The notes under the pieces: model-generated
The model's input: the letters and a program-made list of their open reading frames with translations, nothing else
What the model was told of the DNA's origin: nothing
Databases searched by the model: none
Shown here: positions 1 to 8,586 of the stretch, piece after piece
How positions within the stretch are numbered: the first letter of the stretch is position 1
Layout: each line of letters begins with the position of its first letter
Origin: Flavobacterium denitrificans DSM 15936
GTDB lineage: Bacteria > Bacteroidota > Bacteroidia > Flavobacteriales > Flavobacteriaceae
Direction of reading: 5' to 3'
NCBI RefSeq assembly: GCF_000425445.1
Contig: NZ_AUDL01000012.1
Coordinates: 248,001-312,000, forward strand
Length of the DNA: 64,000 bases
Position numbers and translations under genes: made by a program

Positions 1-867
1 ACCCAATTTTGCCAAATCCATAACGGTCGTATAACCAGAGCGGCAAAGAACAAATTCACTTTCGTTGAAAGTTTGTTCCAACTGTTTTGAATTCATGAAA
101 TTATAATAGGTAACATTTCCAGCCTGCCATTTATTTTGCACTTTTTCCACAATACCTTGCACAAAAACAACTTTCCCTTTATAATTAGCGACTTCTTTTT
201 GCAGTTTTTGATCTAAAAAGGTGCGTTGAGGTTCAGGGCCTGATAAAATAATCATTAAATCATAAACTATTGGCGTTTCCTTCTTCTTCATTCTGCTCAA
301 AGGGCCAATATATTTTAAGTTTAGATTATTGTCTTTTAAATGTCCTAAATCTCCAGTAAGGTTAATTTCTCCGTTCGTATCTGGTACCCAGCATTCCGTA
401 TATTTTTTTATGATATATTGATGGCATTTGCTTGTAAACCAAGTTGTGTTTCCTGTCATCACATTCAATTGATGCGTCATAAAAACAGATGGGATTCTTC
501 TACTGAAAACGCCCAATCGGTTGTCAGAAATAATGCCGTCAATTCCATGTTTTTTAATCCAAGAATTCACGATTTTTTTCTCATCCAAAATAGCAGTAAT
601 CATTTTTGGAAGATTCTTGATTAACTTCCATTTGAAATTTTTGCCGTTTTTAGCATATTCAATATGATAAGATGGCAATTCTAAAGTTTGTATATACGGA
701 AATTCTTTTCGCAGTAAAGCAAGCGCAACTCCATCAGAAGCAATAATCGGAATAAAATTATTCTCTTGAAGCGCTTTAATAATCGGGATACATCTAGTGG
801 CATGGCCTAATCCCCAGTTTAATGGAGCAACTAAAATTGTTTTGTTCGCAGAATAGTCAATGCTCAT
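1..867 (-). CDS. Glycosyltransferase, MurG/GT28-C-like (C-terminus cut by window edge)
   Basis: An open frame of 289 codons runs from an ATG at 865-867 to the first base of the window with no stop, so the C-terminus is missing. The N-terminus carries a glycine-rich donor-site turn (NWGLGHATR, about residues 18-26) typical of GT-B fold transferases. A later segment (YDLMIILSGPEPQR) and the tail (CRSGYTTVMDLAKLG) match the C-terminal nucleotide-sugar-binding half of the MurG/GT28 family, where the Arg-Ser-Gly turn binds the UDP-sugar. The frame reads MSIDYSANKTILVAPL at the start. The substrate cannot be told from sequence; it is probably a cytoplasmic or membrane-associated enzyme of surface-glycan synthesis and not MurG itself, since the rest of the N-domain does not look like MurG. 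Confidence 0.8.
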   Translation of the reverse strand, partial: MSIDYSANKTILVAPLNWGLGHATRCIPIIKALQENNFIPIIASDGVALALLRKEFPYIQTLELPSYHIEYAKNGKNFKWKLIKNLPKMITAILDEKKIVNSWIKKHGIDGIISDNRLGVFSRRIPSVFMTHQLNVMTGNTTWFTSKCHQYIIKKYTECWVPDTNGEINLTGDLGHLKDNNLNLKYIGPLSRMKKKETPIVYDLMIILSGPEPQRTFLDQKLQKEVANYKGKVVFVQGIVEKVQNKWQAGNVTYYNFMNSKQLEQTFNESEFVLCRSGYTTVMDLAKLG

Positions 868-967
868 AAGGTTAACGCTTTTTGAAAAACGAAGATAAAG
901 AAATATGTTTTTTATGATATTTCGGACATATTACTAAATTATTAACGGAATATTTTTTTTGAGGTTC

Positions 968-1108
968 TATCCCGAAGCCTCGGGACTGAGGTGCTGAGGG
1001 ACTAAGGTTCTTATACTTTAAAAATAAAAAAACCGAACGTAGGTTCGGCTTTTAGATCTCGTATTTCAATTACTTAGAACCTCAGTCCCTTAGTGTCTCA
1101 GTCTCTAG
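968..1108. repeat. Large imperfect inverted repeat of about 7-nt units enclosing a terminator
   Basis: The left arm (968-1015) reads CCCGAAGCCTCGGGACTGAG followed by GGACTAAGGTTCTT. The right arm (about 1076-1108) reads AGAACCTCAGTCCCTTAG and TGTCTCAGTC, which is close to the reverse complement of the left arm. A near copy of the left arm, inverted, lies at about 23790-23830. A hairpin terminator sits between the arms. Confidence 0.65.
1026..1053 (-). terminator. Rho-independent terminator, probably bidirectional
   Basis: The stem AAACCGAAC / GTTCGG with a short loop is followed by T on the plus strand and, read on the minus strand, by a run of seven T. It lies about 50 bases after the stop of the Lys/Ala-repeat gene (1105-1710, minus) and is its likely terminator. 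Confidence 0.7.
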
Positions 1109-1710
1109 TCTTGAATATAAGTTTTATTTCCATTTTTGTTGATGTAATATCTGCCACCTTTTGGGCCAGTATACACTTTTTTTCCATTGTACTCGCCAGT
1201 CACTTTATCCGGAACTCTTGGCGCTTTTTCATTGGTTTCTTTTAAAGTTTTAGTAGCCGATTTTTTAGCGGCGTCAGCGTCTTTCTTTGCAGTTTTGCTT
1301 GCAGTCTCCGCTTTTGATGCTGATTTTTTAGCTTTATCAGCTTCGCTTTTTGCTTTTGCAGCTTGATTGTCGGCACTTTTTTTAGCAGTGCTAGCTGATT
1401 CTTTTTTAGCTTTTGCTGCCGCTGCGGTTGCATCGTCAGCCGCTTTTTTTGATTTGTCTGCGGCTTTTTTAGCATCGCTAGCTGATTCTTTTTTAGCTTT
1501 TGTAGCAGATGCTGTAGCGTCATCTGCTGCTTTTTTAGATTTTGCTGCTTGCTTTTTAGCATCAGCACTTGCTTTGTCTGCATCCGATTTTGCTTTTTTA
1601 GCAGAAGCTTCGGTTTTACTCTTAGTTGCTTTAGTTGCTGTTACAGCGTCTTGAGCATAAAAATTTGAAGAGAAAACCACTAAAAAGCATAGTAATAATA
1701 ATTTTTTCAT
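1105..1710 (-). CDS. Secreted Lys/Ala-rich repeat protein with PBCV-type basic adaptor C-terminus
   Basis: 201 residues. A signal peptide occupies residues 1-20 (MKKLLLLCFLVVFSS...YAQ). A Lys/Ala/Ser/Asp-rich helical region follows, about residues 21-155, with two consecutive near-identical 29-residue units (57-85 and 86-114) and further degenerate copies. The C-terminus (KVYTGPKGGRYYINKNGNKT, residues 178-197) closely matches the short PBCV-specific basic adaptor domain first described in chlorella virus proteins. The middle resembles histone H1-like or coiled-coil low-complexity proteins, so a nucleic acid, polyanion or cell-wall binding role is possible, but the signal peptide places it outside the cytoplasm. 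The plus-strand open frame over this gene is a compositional shadow. No enzymatic role is visible. Confidence 0.8.
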   Translation of the reverse strand: MKKLLLLCFLVVFSSNFYAQDAVTATKATKSKTEASAKKAKSDADKASADAKKQAAKSKKAADDATASATKAKKESASDAKKAADKSKKAADDATAAAAKAKKESASTAKKSADNQAAKAKSEADKAKKSASKAETASKTAKKDADAAKKSATKTLKETNEKAPRVPDKVTGEYNGKKVYTGPKGGRYYINKNGNKTYIQD

Positions 1711-1782
1711 AAGGTCAAGAGTTTAAATTCAATTAAAATTAATCAATTTATTTATACTATTAAGTAGGTTTTTTCTTAATTT

Positions 1783-4700
1783 TTAAAAATAAGCGCGAAG
1801 GTTTACATTTCCTGTGTGTACGGTTGCTCCTGTCTCGCTTTTACGGCCTTGATAGTTCAAATTGATATCTAAAAATGAAGTGATGTTTTTCTGTAAAAGT
1901 AATTTCCATACTAAATTTTGTCCTGCCTGAAGTCCCTCAAGCATTTGATATCCAACTGATGAAAACTCATTTCCGCTAAATTTGTTTTCATAAAATGAGA
2001 ATTCGCCGTTTAAGGTTACTTTCTTTTCTCCAGCAAATGAAAACGAAGTTCCGAGTCTGTTTTGAACCAAAGTTTCGAGATTCCCAATCTGATTTTCTTT
2101 GTTTTGAAATTCATAAAATAAATCTAAACTTGTGTTTTTTGAAAACAAATAACTGATTTTTGGTGCAAGCTGATAGCCTTTCAAATCATAATTTTTCTCC
2201 GCAAAATCTTCTGAAACTAAATTGTTTTTTATGGTTTTAGTGAAAAAATTAAAAAGCCAAGTTTTTTTATACAAATGTGTATACTGCAATTGATGCGAAT
2301 TATTCGTGACATTTTGAGAGCCAACCGATAGCAGATTTTTCCCTTTATTTGCTAAATACGAATATATAACGGAGTGTTTTTGCTTGCCTCGGTTGAAGTA
2401 CAAACTGTTTCGTAAACTCGAATTCAATCCCAAAATGTTTTCTTCTGAAGAATCGAACGGATTCAATTCCAAGCGTTCGCCTTGACTTTTCACTTTCCTA
2501 TCCATAATAAAGGAGGTTTGATTGTAGAAATAAGAAGCGAATTTTTTAAGTCCTTTTTCATTTTGCCATTGCGCAGGATTTAATGTCAGCGATTGCGAAA
2601 ACTTATTCTGATTGGTTTTAATGTAAATCTGATTCGGCAAAAAGATTCTAATGAATCGTGCTTGATCTGAAAATTGAGCAATTTCAAATTCTTCCAATTC
2701 CTGAATTCCATTGCCATTGTAATCGTTCCAAGTATAAACTCCTTGTCCGGTTGGAACTTCAATATAAGTGTATTCCTGCTGTGCAATAGTTCCTGAGCTG
2801 GTTTCATAAGTGGTTCCTATTTGCATTAACTGATTAAAAAATCGGTCATTGTATAAAATTCTCGAATTTAAAGAAGGCTCATTGCTTCGATTTGGATCGG
2901 TAAAATCCAGATTTCGATAACTCATGTAAACGGCCAAGTTTGTCTTTTTATTCTGAATCAATTTTGATTTCAAATAATAGGTTTGAGAATTGTTTACATG
3001 TTGCAAGAATCCGTTTTGCAAACTATCATTTCGGCGCTGTAAAAAACCTATTTCAGCAAAAACTTTTGTGCTGTCGCCTCGACCAATGAAAGCGCCGTAT
3101 TCTGAAAATCTTTGGCTCAAAGCCGAAAATTGATTGGTCGTTTTGTCTTTTTCTTGATTGTCTTCAAGCTGCATACTGGCACCAATCCAGTTTTTGCCAA
3201 AATGATATTTTGTTCGGGTTTGATTTCTGATAAATTTTGATGTCGAAGTCGTTGCATCAGAATTCAAAAAACTTCCTTGATTCTCAAAAGTCCATTTTTT
3301 TATTTTGAAAAAAGCTGAAGTTGTGTGACGCGTTCCAGCATAACTTTCGCTAAAATCTAATTTTTCAAATTGATAGGTCAATAATCCAACATTTGAAGTT
3401 TTCTTTTTGGCAAATAAATCAAAGTTGAACCCAGTCGCCAGCAAACTCTGATTGCCCAAAAGAGTAGTGTTTAAATTCCAATCTCGATTAAATTCAATAT
3501 TATACAAACGCTCAACAGATTTAAAATTTTCCGCAACATATTGATAATTTGCAAATGCATCCAATGTCCAAGTTTTGGTAAAAAGTCGTTTTTTTAGATT
3601 GGTTTTAAACGCAATTCCTTCGTTATTTCCATCATCAATTCCCGAGAATAAATTTTTGTCATTGTTGCTTACGGCAAGTTCAAAATCGGCCAATGTTTTT
3701 TCATTCGGATTATATTTTCCTAAAAATGTGGCCACCTGAAGTTTTATTGGCGGAACCAATTGTACAATTGGCTCGTAATTTCCTTGGAGAACTCCATTTA
3801 CTGGCGGAGCATATTCGTAAATTCTTTCAACTGAATTATTGTTCTGAATGATATAATTTCCGGCATTATTTCCAACCAAACTGAATTTTACATTGTATAA
3901 AACATCGGCAGGATTATTCGAATATTCATAAACTTCAACGGAGTTGATCAATGTCTTTTTATACAAAATTTTATTGTCCGAATATTTATCTTCATATGCC
4001 GAAGGCGCTTTCATTAAATCAGGATTATCTCCCGCATCTTTCAAAATTTGAACCTGATCGGCAGAAAGATTTTGTTGCAAAGGCTGATTTTTCATGTCAT
4101 TTTCAGAATAAACGTAACCACCAAAACTCCAATTTTTGTTTTCATGTGTACCGCCGGCGTAAGTCACAAGTCGGTTGTAATTTCGTTCTGAATATTGGTA
4201 TTCGATATTGATACGCATTTCAGAAGTAATCGTAAAAAGCGATGTAAACACAATTTCGCCAGCATTATAATCGATCACATAATCATTGTTTTCGCCACGT
4301 TTCAGCAAAACACCATTTACATAAACACGTTCTGAACCTGAAATGACCAAAACATACAATTCGCCATTTTGGCCTTTTAATTTATACGGACCTTGATTTC
4401 CTTCCTGACCTATAAAAGTACTTTTTGCGTATTGTCCTTTTACAAAAGCGACCGAAGCAAAAATATTGGTTTTGCTTTCTTCTGTGTCGAAATCAAAACT
4501 AGCGGATAGCCCTTGAACTTTTTTATTGAAATTAAGAAATTGAGTTTTATGATTTTCTAGAAAGACATCGCCTGCGCGAATGTTCCAATCGTCACTGAAA
4601 AGTTCCATGAAAATATTATCAAACTGATCCAGTTTTTGCGAATAACCACCATCTTGCAACGGAATATTATTGTCTTGAAGCGAAGCACGAAGACTGACTT

Positions 4701-5214
4701 TGTCAGATATTTTTCCGGTAATCTGCAGATCTAAATTGGAGTTTAAAACCGTATTTTGATTGTTCCCGACAGTAACACCACGTGTGATACTTCCGGAGGT
4801 ATTTAAGCCATCAAATGGCACAACTTTTTTAGTATTGGCATTATCAATTTTATACAACTTTTCAGATCCGGCTTCATTGCTAACCACTTGATCTGATTTG
4901 TAAAGACTGTACTCTTTTGTGATAAAATCAGGATATTTTAAATAATTGACAATTAAAGTGTCAGAAATTGAAGTGAATTTTTCGTTTAAAAGAAGCGTTC
5001 CTTTTTGAAAATCGATTTTATAAAAACTCGAATCAATAGCTTCATTTTTAGTATTCAAAAGTTGAAAATAATTCGGATTTAAGCTGACTTTTTCCAGATG
5101 AATGGTATCGCGCGTTGCAATTACTTTTTTTGTTTTGTACGGTGATTCTGTTTCCTGCGCATGAAGCCCAGAAAACCAGATGAAAACCGTTAAAAACAGT
5201 AATTTTTTCAGCAT
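1783..5214 (-). CDS. Large outer-membrane beta-barrel protein, function unknown
   Basis: 1143 residues with a signal peptide (MLKKLLFLTVFIWFSGLHAQ). About residues 20-130 form a soluble N-terminal part. A segment around residues 140-340 contains GSITRGVTVGNNQNTVLNSN, SLRASLQDNNIPLQDGGYSQ, RAGDVFL and a strand-rich stretch with YVNGVLLKRGENNDYVIDY. The rest is long runs of alternating polar/aromatic strands ending in LRAYF, a terminal aromatic as in outer-membrane barrels. The patterns (DYVIDYNAGEIVF) are reminiscent of modules in SprA-like gliding/secretion barrels, but it is far shorter than SprA, so this is a family-level impression only. The gene stands alone on the minus strand between the Lys/Ala-repeat protein and a PH-like membrane protein. 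Confidence 0.75.
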   Translation of the reverse strand: MLKKLLFLTVFIWFSGLHAQETESPYKTKKVIATRDTIHLEKVSLNPNYFQLLNTKNEAIDSSFYKIDFQKGTLLLNEKFTSISDTLIVNYLKYPDFITKEYSLYKSDQVVSNEAGSEKLYKIDNANTKKVVPFDGLNTSGSITRGVTVGNNQNTVLNSNLDLQITGKISDKVSLRASLQDNNIPLQDGGYSQKLDQFDNIFMELFSDDWNIRAGDVFLENHKTQFLNFNKKVQGLSASFDFDTEESKTNIFASVAFVKGQYAKSTFIGQEGNQGPYKLKGQNGELYVLVISGSERVYVNGVLLKRGENNDYVIDYNAGEIVFTSLFTITSEMRINIEYQYSERNYNRLVTYAGGTHENKNWSFGGYVYSENDMKNQPLQQNLSADQVQILKDAGDNPDLMKAPSAYEDKYSDNKILYKKTLINSVEVYEYSNNPADVLYNVKFSLVGNNAGNYIIQNNNSVERIYEYAPPVNGVLQGNYEPIVQLVPPIKLQVATFLGKYNPNEKTLADFELAVSNNDKNLFSGIDDGNNEGIAFKTNLKKRLFTKTWTLDAFANYQYVAENFKSVERLYNIEFNRDWNLNTTLLGNQSLLATGFNFDLFAKKKTSNVGLLTYQFEKLDFSESYAGTRHTTSAFFKIKKWTFENQGSFLNSDATTSTSKFIRNQTRTKYHFGKNWIGASMQLEDNQEKDKTTNQFSALSQRFSEYGAFIGRGDSTKVFAEIGFLQRRNDSLQNGFLQHVNNSQTYYLKSKLIQNKKTNLAVYMSYRNLDFTDPNRSNEPSLNSRILYNDRFFNQLMQIGTTYETSSGTIAQQEYTYIEVPTGQGVYTWNDYNGNGIQELEEFEIAQFSDQARFIRIFLPNQIYIKTNQNKFSQSLTLNPAQWQNEKGLKKFASYFYNQTSFIMDRKVKSQGERLELNPFDSSEENILGLNSSLRNSLYFNRGKQKHSVIYSYLANKGKNLLSVGSQNVTNNSHQLQYTHLYKKTWLFNFFTKTIKNNLVSEDFAEKNYDLKGYQLAPKISYLFSKNTSLDLFYEFQNKENQIGNLETLVQNRLGTSFSFAGEKKVTLNGEFSFYENKFSGNEFSSVGYQMLEGLQAGQNLVWKLLLQKNITSFLDINLNYQGRKSETGATVHTGNVNLRAYF

Positions 5215-5333
5215 AAATACTTTAACTCTAAAAAAGCCAAAAATAGTATTTATAATTGGGAAATGTTTGGTTGCTTATTTTGTTTATAAGGAGTTACCGA
5301 TGAGCCTTGAGGTAATGACAACTGCTTTTGTAT

Positions 5334-6356
5334 TTATGTATTTTTAAGATTTTGGTTTTCTTTAATTTTGAGTCTCGTTTCATTTATAAAATCATTTGCA
5401 TTATCAATGTAGAATAATACCTTTTTTGAGTTTTTTGTTATTCCAAAAGGAAGTCTAAAATTTTGGTTGTTCTTTAATTCTAAAGAAATATTGTGTGGTT
5501 CCAGTTTGCCTAATAAAGCGCATTTCAAAAGTTCTGGGCTTTTTTCATAATCGCCTTCAAATTTATTGATGGAAAGAATGGAATGGATAGGGATTTCTAT
5601 AGTTTCAAAAAGTCCATACCGAAGAACAATTTTTTGAGAAAGTACAAGATGAGTCCTGAAAAAAATGGCTTTGAGATGACCAACTAAATTGATTAACAGA
5701 TAAACATGAAGTACAAGAAGCAAAATGGCTAAAGGTTTATTTCGGGAAATTAAAAGCGCATGAAAACCAAACGCTTCGAAAACAGAAACAAGCATTAATC
5801 CAAAGTAAAGTCCGCTAACACCGCTGTTGTGATATCCTGAAAAATCGTTTTTAGTCTTTTTATCACCTTGCCATTTTATAAAACAATAATAAAAGGAGCA
5901 AATTTCAAAGGCAATTATCTTTCCCAATTTTTGAAAACGTACTGACTTTTTTAAGGAGTTTGTGATAATTGAATGGGCATCTAGCTCAGGATTTTCTTTC
6001 TGCTTTGCGGTATTTTTAAAATCTTTTAGAAACAAAACGGCTTTCCAAATTAAGAATAGTAAAAAAGCGATGTTTAAATATATTTTTAACTGAAACAATC
6101 TTTCGAAAAAATTATTTTCCATCGAAAATATATAAGGCGTTAATTTAAATATTGAATAAAAAACAAACCAAAAAGTGAATTCTGTTTGTTTTTTTCTTGT
6201 GAGCAAATAATATAGTAAAGGTATAGCGATAAGAAATAAACCTGTTAATAGAGATGCTACATCAGGATTATGTTTAATGGAATTGTTTGAACCAAAAAAG
6301 GCAATTATAATTTCTGTTAGGATAAAAATAATTAGTAAACGATGTTTTTTTAACAT
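5334..6356 (-). CDS. Multi-pass membrane protein with PH-like C-terminal region
   Basis: 340 residues. Hydrophobic segments near residues 7-22, 35-53, 60-80, 92-110, 180-200 and 205-225 suggest an integral membrane protein. The last third (about 235-330, including KIVLRYGLFETIEIPIHSIL and ISLELKNNQNFRLPFG) has the strand pattern of bacterial PH-like (DUF304-type) domains. No catalytic motif is visible. It is followed at some distance by two small genes on the same strand. Function unknown. Confidence 0.65.
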   Translation of the reverse strand: MLKKHRLLIIFILTEIIIAFFGSNNSIKHNPDVASLLTGLFLIAIPLLYYLLTRKKQTEFTFWFVFYSIFKLTPYIFSMENNFFERLFQLKIYLNIAFLLFLIWKAVLFLKDFKNTAKQKENPELDAHSIITNSLKKSVRFQKLGKIIAFEICSFYYCFIKWQGDKKTKNDFSGYHNSGVSGLYFGLMLVSVFEAFGFHALLISRNKPLAILLLVLHVYLLINLVGHLKAIFFRTHLVLSQKIVLRYGLFETIEIPIHSILSINKFEGDYEKSPELLKCALLGKLEPHNISLELKNNQNFRLPFGITKNSKKVLFYIDNANDFINETRLKIKENQNLKNT

Positions 6357-6447
6357 GGAGCTTTCTTAAAGGCACTTGAATTAAACAAGAATGTTTTTCT
6401 TCAAAAGTAAATTTAGTCAAATTAATTAAGAAATTTCTTGACTTAAA

Positions 6448-6480
6448 AAAGTTCTCACGATTAAGTGAAGTCTTTCTCAA
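6448..6480. repeat. Degenerate copy of the hairpin found at 7061-7092
   Basis: GTTCTCACGATTAAGTGAAG followed by TCTTTCT aligns with the hairpin and flank at 7065-7110 (GGCCTCGCAATTAAGCGAAG, CCTTTCT, then a shared TTTGAATTG). The stem is broken here by several mismatches. It lies just after the stop of the DUF2007-like gene (minus strand). Confidence 0.5.
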
Positions 6481-6492
6481 TGATTTGAATTG

Positions 6493-6726
6493 TTATAATT
6501 CTAAGCTAAATTCTCCACTGATATATTTATTAATTATTTCTTCAGCCCTGTCATAATCTGCTTGCTGAACTTTTAAGATACTAGAGTTTTGGCCACCAGC
6601 AGAAACTGTCCAAGGCTGGATACTTGACATATATTCATTTGCAGTAAAAACAGAGATATTTTCGTTTTCTAATAAGTTTTTAATATTTATTGTATCAAGA
6701 TATGTACCGCTAAAAATTTCGACCAT
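6493..6726 (-). CDS. DUF2007-like small protein
   Basis: 77 residues, soluble. The order of elements (VEIFSGTYLDTINIKNLLEN, then a strand with a conserved WTVSAGGQ loop, then VQQADYDRAEEIINKY) matches the DUF2007 'putative signal-transducing' family, an alpha/beta fold resembling a ferredoxin or ACT-like module of about 65-75 residues. The length is normal for the family. The biochemical role is not established. It is preceded on the same strand by the DUF5808-like gene, 32 bases away, so the two may be co-transcribed. Confidence 0.75.
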   Translation of the reverse strand: MVEIFSGTYLDTINIKNLLENENISVFTANEYMSSIQPWTVSAGGQNSSILKVQQADYDRAEEIINKYISGEFSLEL

Positions 6727-6758
6727 AATTTTTGTTGTTTTGTTATTAAAAAGTATAA

Positions 6759-6983
6759 TTAATGCATATGTCTTCCTAGTACAGTAAGAATTAATATTAA
6801 AATAATGATCGCAAAAACAGAATTAGGATTTGCAAAATTTGTCGTATAGCCAAATTCTTTTATTTTCTTGGGCGGAAAAAGTCTTTTGTCTTTTGGGTTA
6901 TAATAAAAAATTCCCCAAATCCAATTATTCGGGTCATTAATCCATTTGTCTTTTTCTTTTTCGGAGGGCTCGTTGTGATTCAT
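6759..6983 (-). CDS. DUF5808-like small membrane protein
   Basis: 74 residues. The pattern W..G.FYYNPKDKRLFPPKK followed by GYTTNFANPNS and one C-terminal transmembrane helix (FAIIILILILTVLG) is that of DUF5808 proteins, which are often found beside or fused to other membrane proteins of the type. The function is unknown. The ATG at 6981-6983 gives the normal family length. Its 3' end lies 32 bases from the DUF2007-like start. Confidence 0.65.
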   Translation of the reverse strand: MNHNEPSEKEKDKWINDPNNWIWGIFYYNPKDKRLFPPKKIKEFGYTTNFANPNSVFAIIILILILTVLGRHMH

Positions 6984-7060
6984 AATCCAAAATATATAGT
7001 GGCTTAAAAAGCAAAATGAAAGGTAAGTAAAATTTTAAAATAAAAGAAAATTCTTATAAT

Positions 7061-7092
7061 AAAAAAGGCCTCGCAATTAAGCGAAGCCTTTC
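7061..7092 (-). terminator. Rho-independent terminator of aspartate kinase
   Basis: Read on the minus strand: AGGCTTCGC, loop TTAATT, GCGAGGCCT, then six T. It lies 45 bases beyond the lysC stop. The stem has one bulge. Confidence 0.8.
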
Positions 7093-7136
7093 TGAAATAT
7101 ATTTGAATTGAAATAATTACCTTTTATAAAGCAATA

Positions 7137-8396
7137 TTAGTTTAGCTCTTTTGTCACAATTTGCATTGTTTCGCGGCTTACTTGTTTCAATAAAACTTCT
7201 TTATCTTTTTCAACCGTTTCGGCAGCTTGTTCGGTAAAGTGACGAATGGTGTAAAGTGTTACATTTTCGCTGTATTCTACTTTGAATTTTTTAGAAAGAA
7301 TAGCATTCAATTCTGGGAAATTTCCAAATTTATCTTCCACACAAACAGAGAAACTGATCGCCGAATTCTGAATCAAGTTTACTTTGATTTTAAATTCGTG
7401 GAATAAACCAAAAATCTCGCTGATGTTTTCTTCCATAATGAAAGAAAAATCAATTGACGAAAGTGAAATCAAAAGCTGTTCTCTTTTTACGATAAAACAT
7501 GGATATTGTGGTTCCAAATCAACTCCCTTAGAAACGCAAGTTCCTTTTAATAAAGGGTTTACAAATGATTTTACGTATAACGGAATTTCTTTTTTCTGTA
7601 AAGGCTGTAATGTTTTTGGGTGAATAACCGTTGCTCCGTAAAATGCCAATTCGATAGCTTCACGATATGAAATTTGGTTTAACAGACTTGCATTTTCAAA
7701 ATAACGCGGATCTGCATTCATAACTCCAGGAACGTCTTTCCAGATTGTTACACTTTCTGCATTTAAGCAGTAAGCAAAAATTCCGGCAGTATAATCAGAA
7801 CCTTCACGTCCAAGAGTTGTAGTAAAGTTATTGTCATCTGCACCTAAAAATCCTTGTGTGATATTTAGTTGTTTTCTAGGAACATTTTTGCTGATGTTTT
7901 GTTGTGTAGTTTCCCAATCTACTTCGGCATCTCTATAGTTGGCATTTGTTTTAATGAAATTACGAACATCAAGCCATTGTGTTTGAATTCCTCTGAAATT
8001 CATGTAGTGGCTCAGGATGTTTGTCGAAATCAATTCTCCAAAACTTACAATTTGATCGTAAACAAAGTTGTAATTTGGGGATTTATTGTGCGCTAAAAAA
8101 TACTCAAGTTCAGCAAATTGCTCGTTCACGGCAGCGAAAACTTGATGATTTTCATCTTCAAATAAATCCAATAATATTTGATTGTGGTATTTTTTAATTT
8201 CTTGTACCGAAGAATTCAACTCAGCCGATTTGTCAAAATAATTCTTGATTACCACTTCAAGAGCATTTGTTGTTTTTCCCATAGCCGAAACTACCAGAAT
8301 CACATCTTCATAACCTACTTTTTGTAAAACGTCATAAACGTTTTTAATTCCATCTGCATCTTTTACTGATGCTCCACCAAATTTAAATACTCTCAT
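7137..8396 (-). CDS. lysC: Aspartate kinase (monofunctional)
   Basis: 419 residues. It phosphorylates aspartate, the first step towards lysine, threonine, methionine and diaminopimelate. The nucleotide-site motif FKFGGASV is at residues 4-11, the aspartokinase signature GREGSDYTAG near 196-205, and the catalytic Lys/Asp region WKDVPGVMNADPR follows. The last about 120 residues have the two-ACT layout of feedback-regulated kinases (for example FIMEENISEIFGLFHEFKIK). There is no homoserine dehydrogenase domain, so it is not ThrA. The ATG at 8394-8396 fits the family start. A GNAT gene lies 190 bases upstream on the same strand, separated by dispersed repeats. Confidence 0.92.
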   Translation of the reverse strand: MRVFKFGGASVKDADGIKNVYDVLQKVGYEDVILVVSAMGKTTNALEVVIKNYFDKSAELNSSVQEIKKYHNQILLDLFEDENHQVFAAVNEQFAELEYFLAHNKSPNYNFVYDQIVSFGELISTNILSHYMNFRGIQTQWLDVRNFIKTNANYRDAEVDWETTQQNISKNVPRKQLNITQGFLGADDNNFTTTLGREGSDYTAGIFAYCLNAESVTIWKDVPGVMNADPRYFENASLLNQISYREAIELAFYGATVIHPKTLQPLQKKEIPLYVKSFVNPLLKGTCVSKGVDLEPQYPCFIVKREQLLISLSSIDFSFIMEENISEIFGLFHEFKIKVNLIQNSAISFSVCVEDKFGNFPELNAILSKKFKVEYSENVTLYTIRHFTEQAAETVEKDKEVLLKQVSRETMQIVTKELN

Positions 8397-8419
8397 TATA
8401 TTAATTTATAGATTTTAGC

Positions 8420-8435
8420 CCCGATAGCTATCGGG
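8420..8435. repeat. Perfect 16-base palindrome CCCGATAGCTATCGGG
   Basis: A perfect palindrome 15-30 bases upstream of the lysC coding region, on the 5' side of the minus-strand gene. It resembles short CCCGAnnnnTCGGG cores found in other intergenic repeats of this window (near 969 and 23800). It could be a repeat remnant or a regulatory site; nothing decides this. Confidence 0.6.
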
Positions 8436-8480
8436 ATAGATTTCAGATTCAAATCGAAACCTAGTATTTTGTTATATTGC

Positions 8481-8577
8481 CACAGATTATAAGGATTAAA
8501 ATGATTTTATAATCTGTGTCGGTTTGCCACGAATTGCGCAAATTTTCACTAATTAATTCGTGCTAATTCGTGGCAAA
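8481..8577. repeat. Two adjacent dispersed inverted repeats (CACAGATTATAA and GCCACGAATT type)
   Basis: The first hairpin has arms CACAGATTATAA (8481-8492) and TTATAATCTGTG (8507-8518). The second has arms TTTGCCACGAATT (8523-8535) and AATTCGTGGCAAA (8565-8577). Related sequences occur near 23750-23785, 28590-28623 and 46898-46957, always between genes. Confidence 0.8.
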
Positions 8578-8586
8578 ATATTTCTT

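Noticed and set aside
1242..1583. Minus-strand frame rich in Gln/Lys within the same repeat gene
   Set aside because: A frame-shifted reading of the repeat DNA. The other frame has a signal peptide and a recognised C-terminal domain.
1367..1654. Plus-strand open frame rich in Ala/Ser over the Lys/Ala-repeat gene
   Set aside because: It is the antisense of a compositionally biased repeat gene. It has no signal, no family and no promoter of its own.
6274..6480. Short minus-strand ORF overlapping the 5' end of the PH-like membrane gene
   Set aside because: It overlaps the real start in another frame, has no recognisable content and runs through the decayed hairpin.
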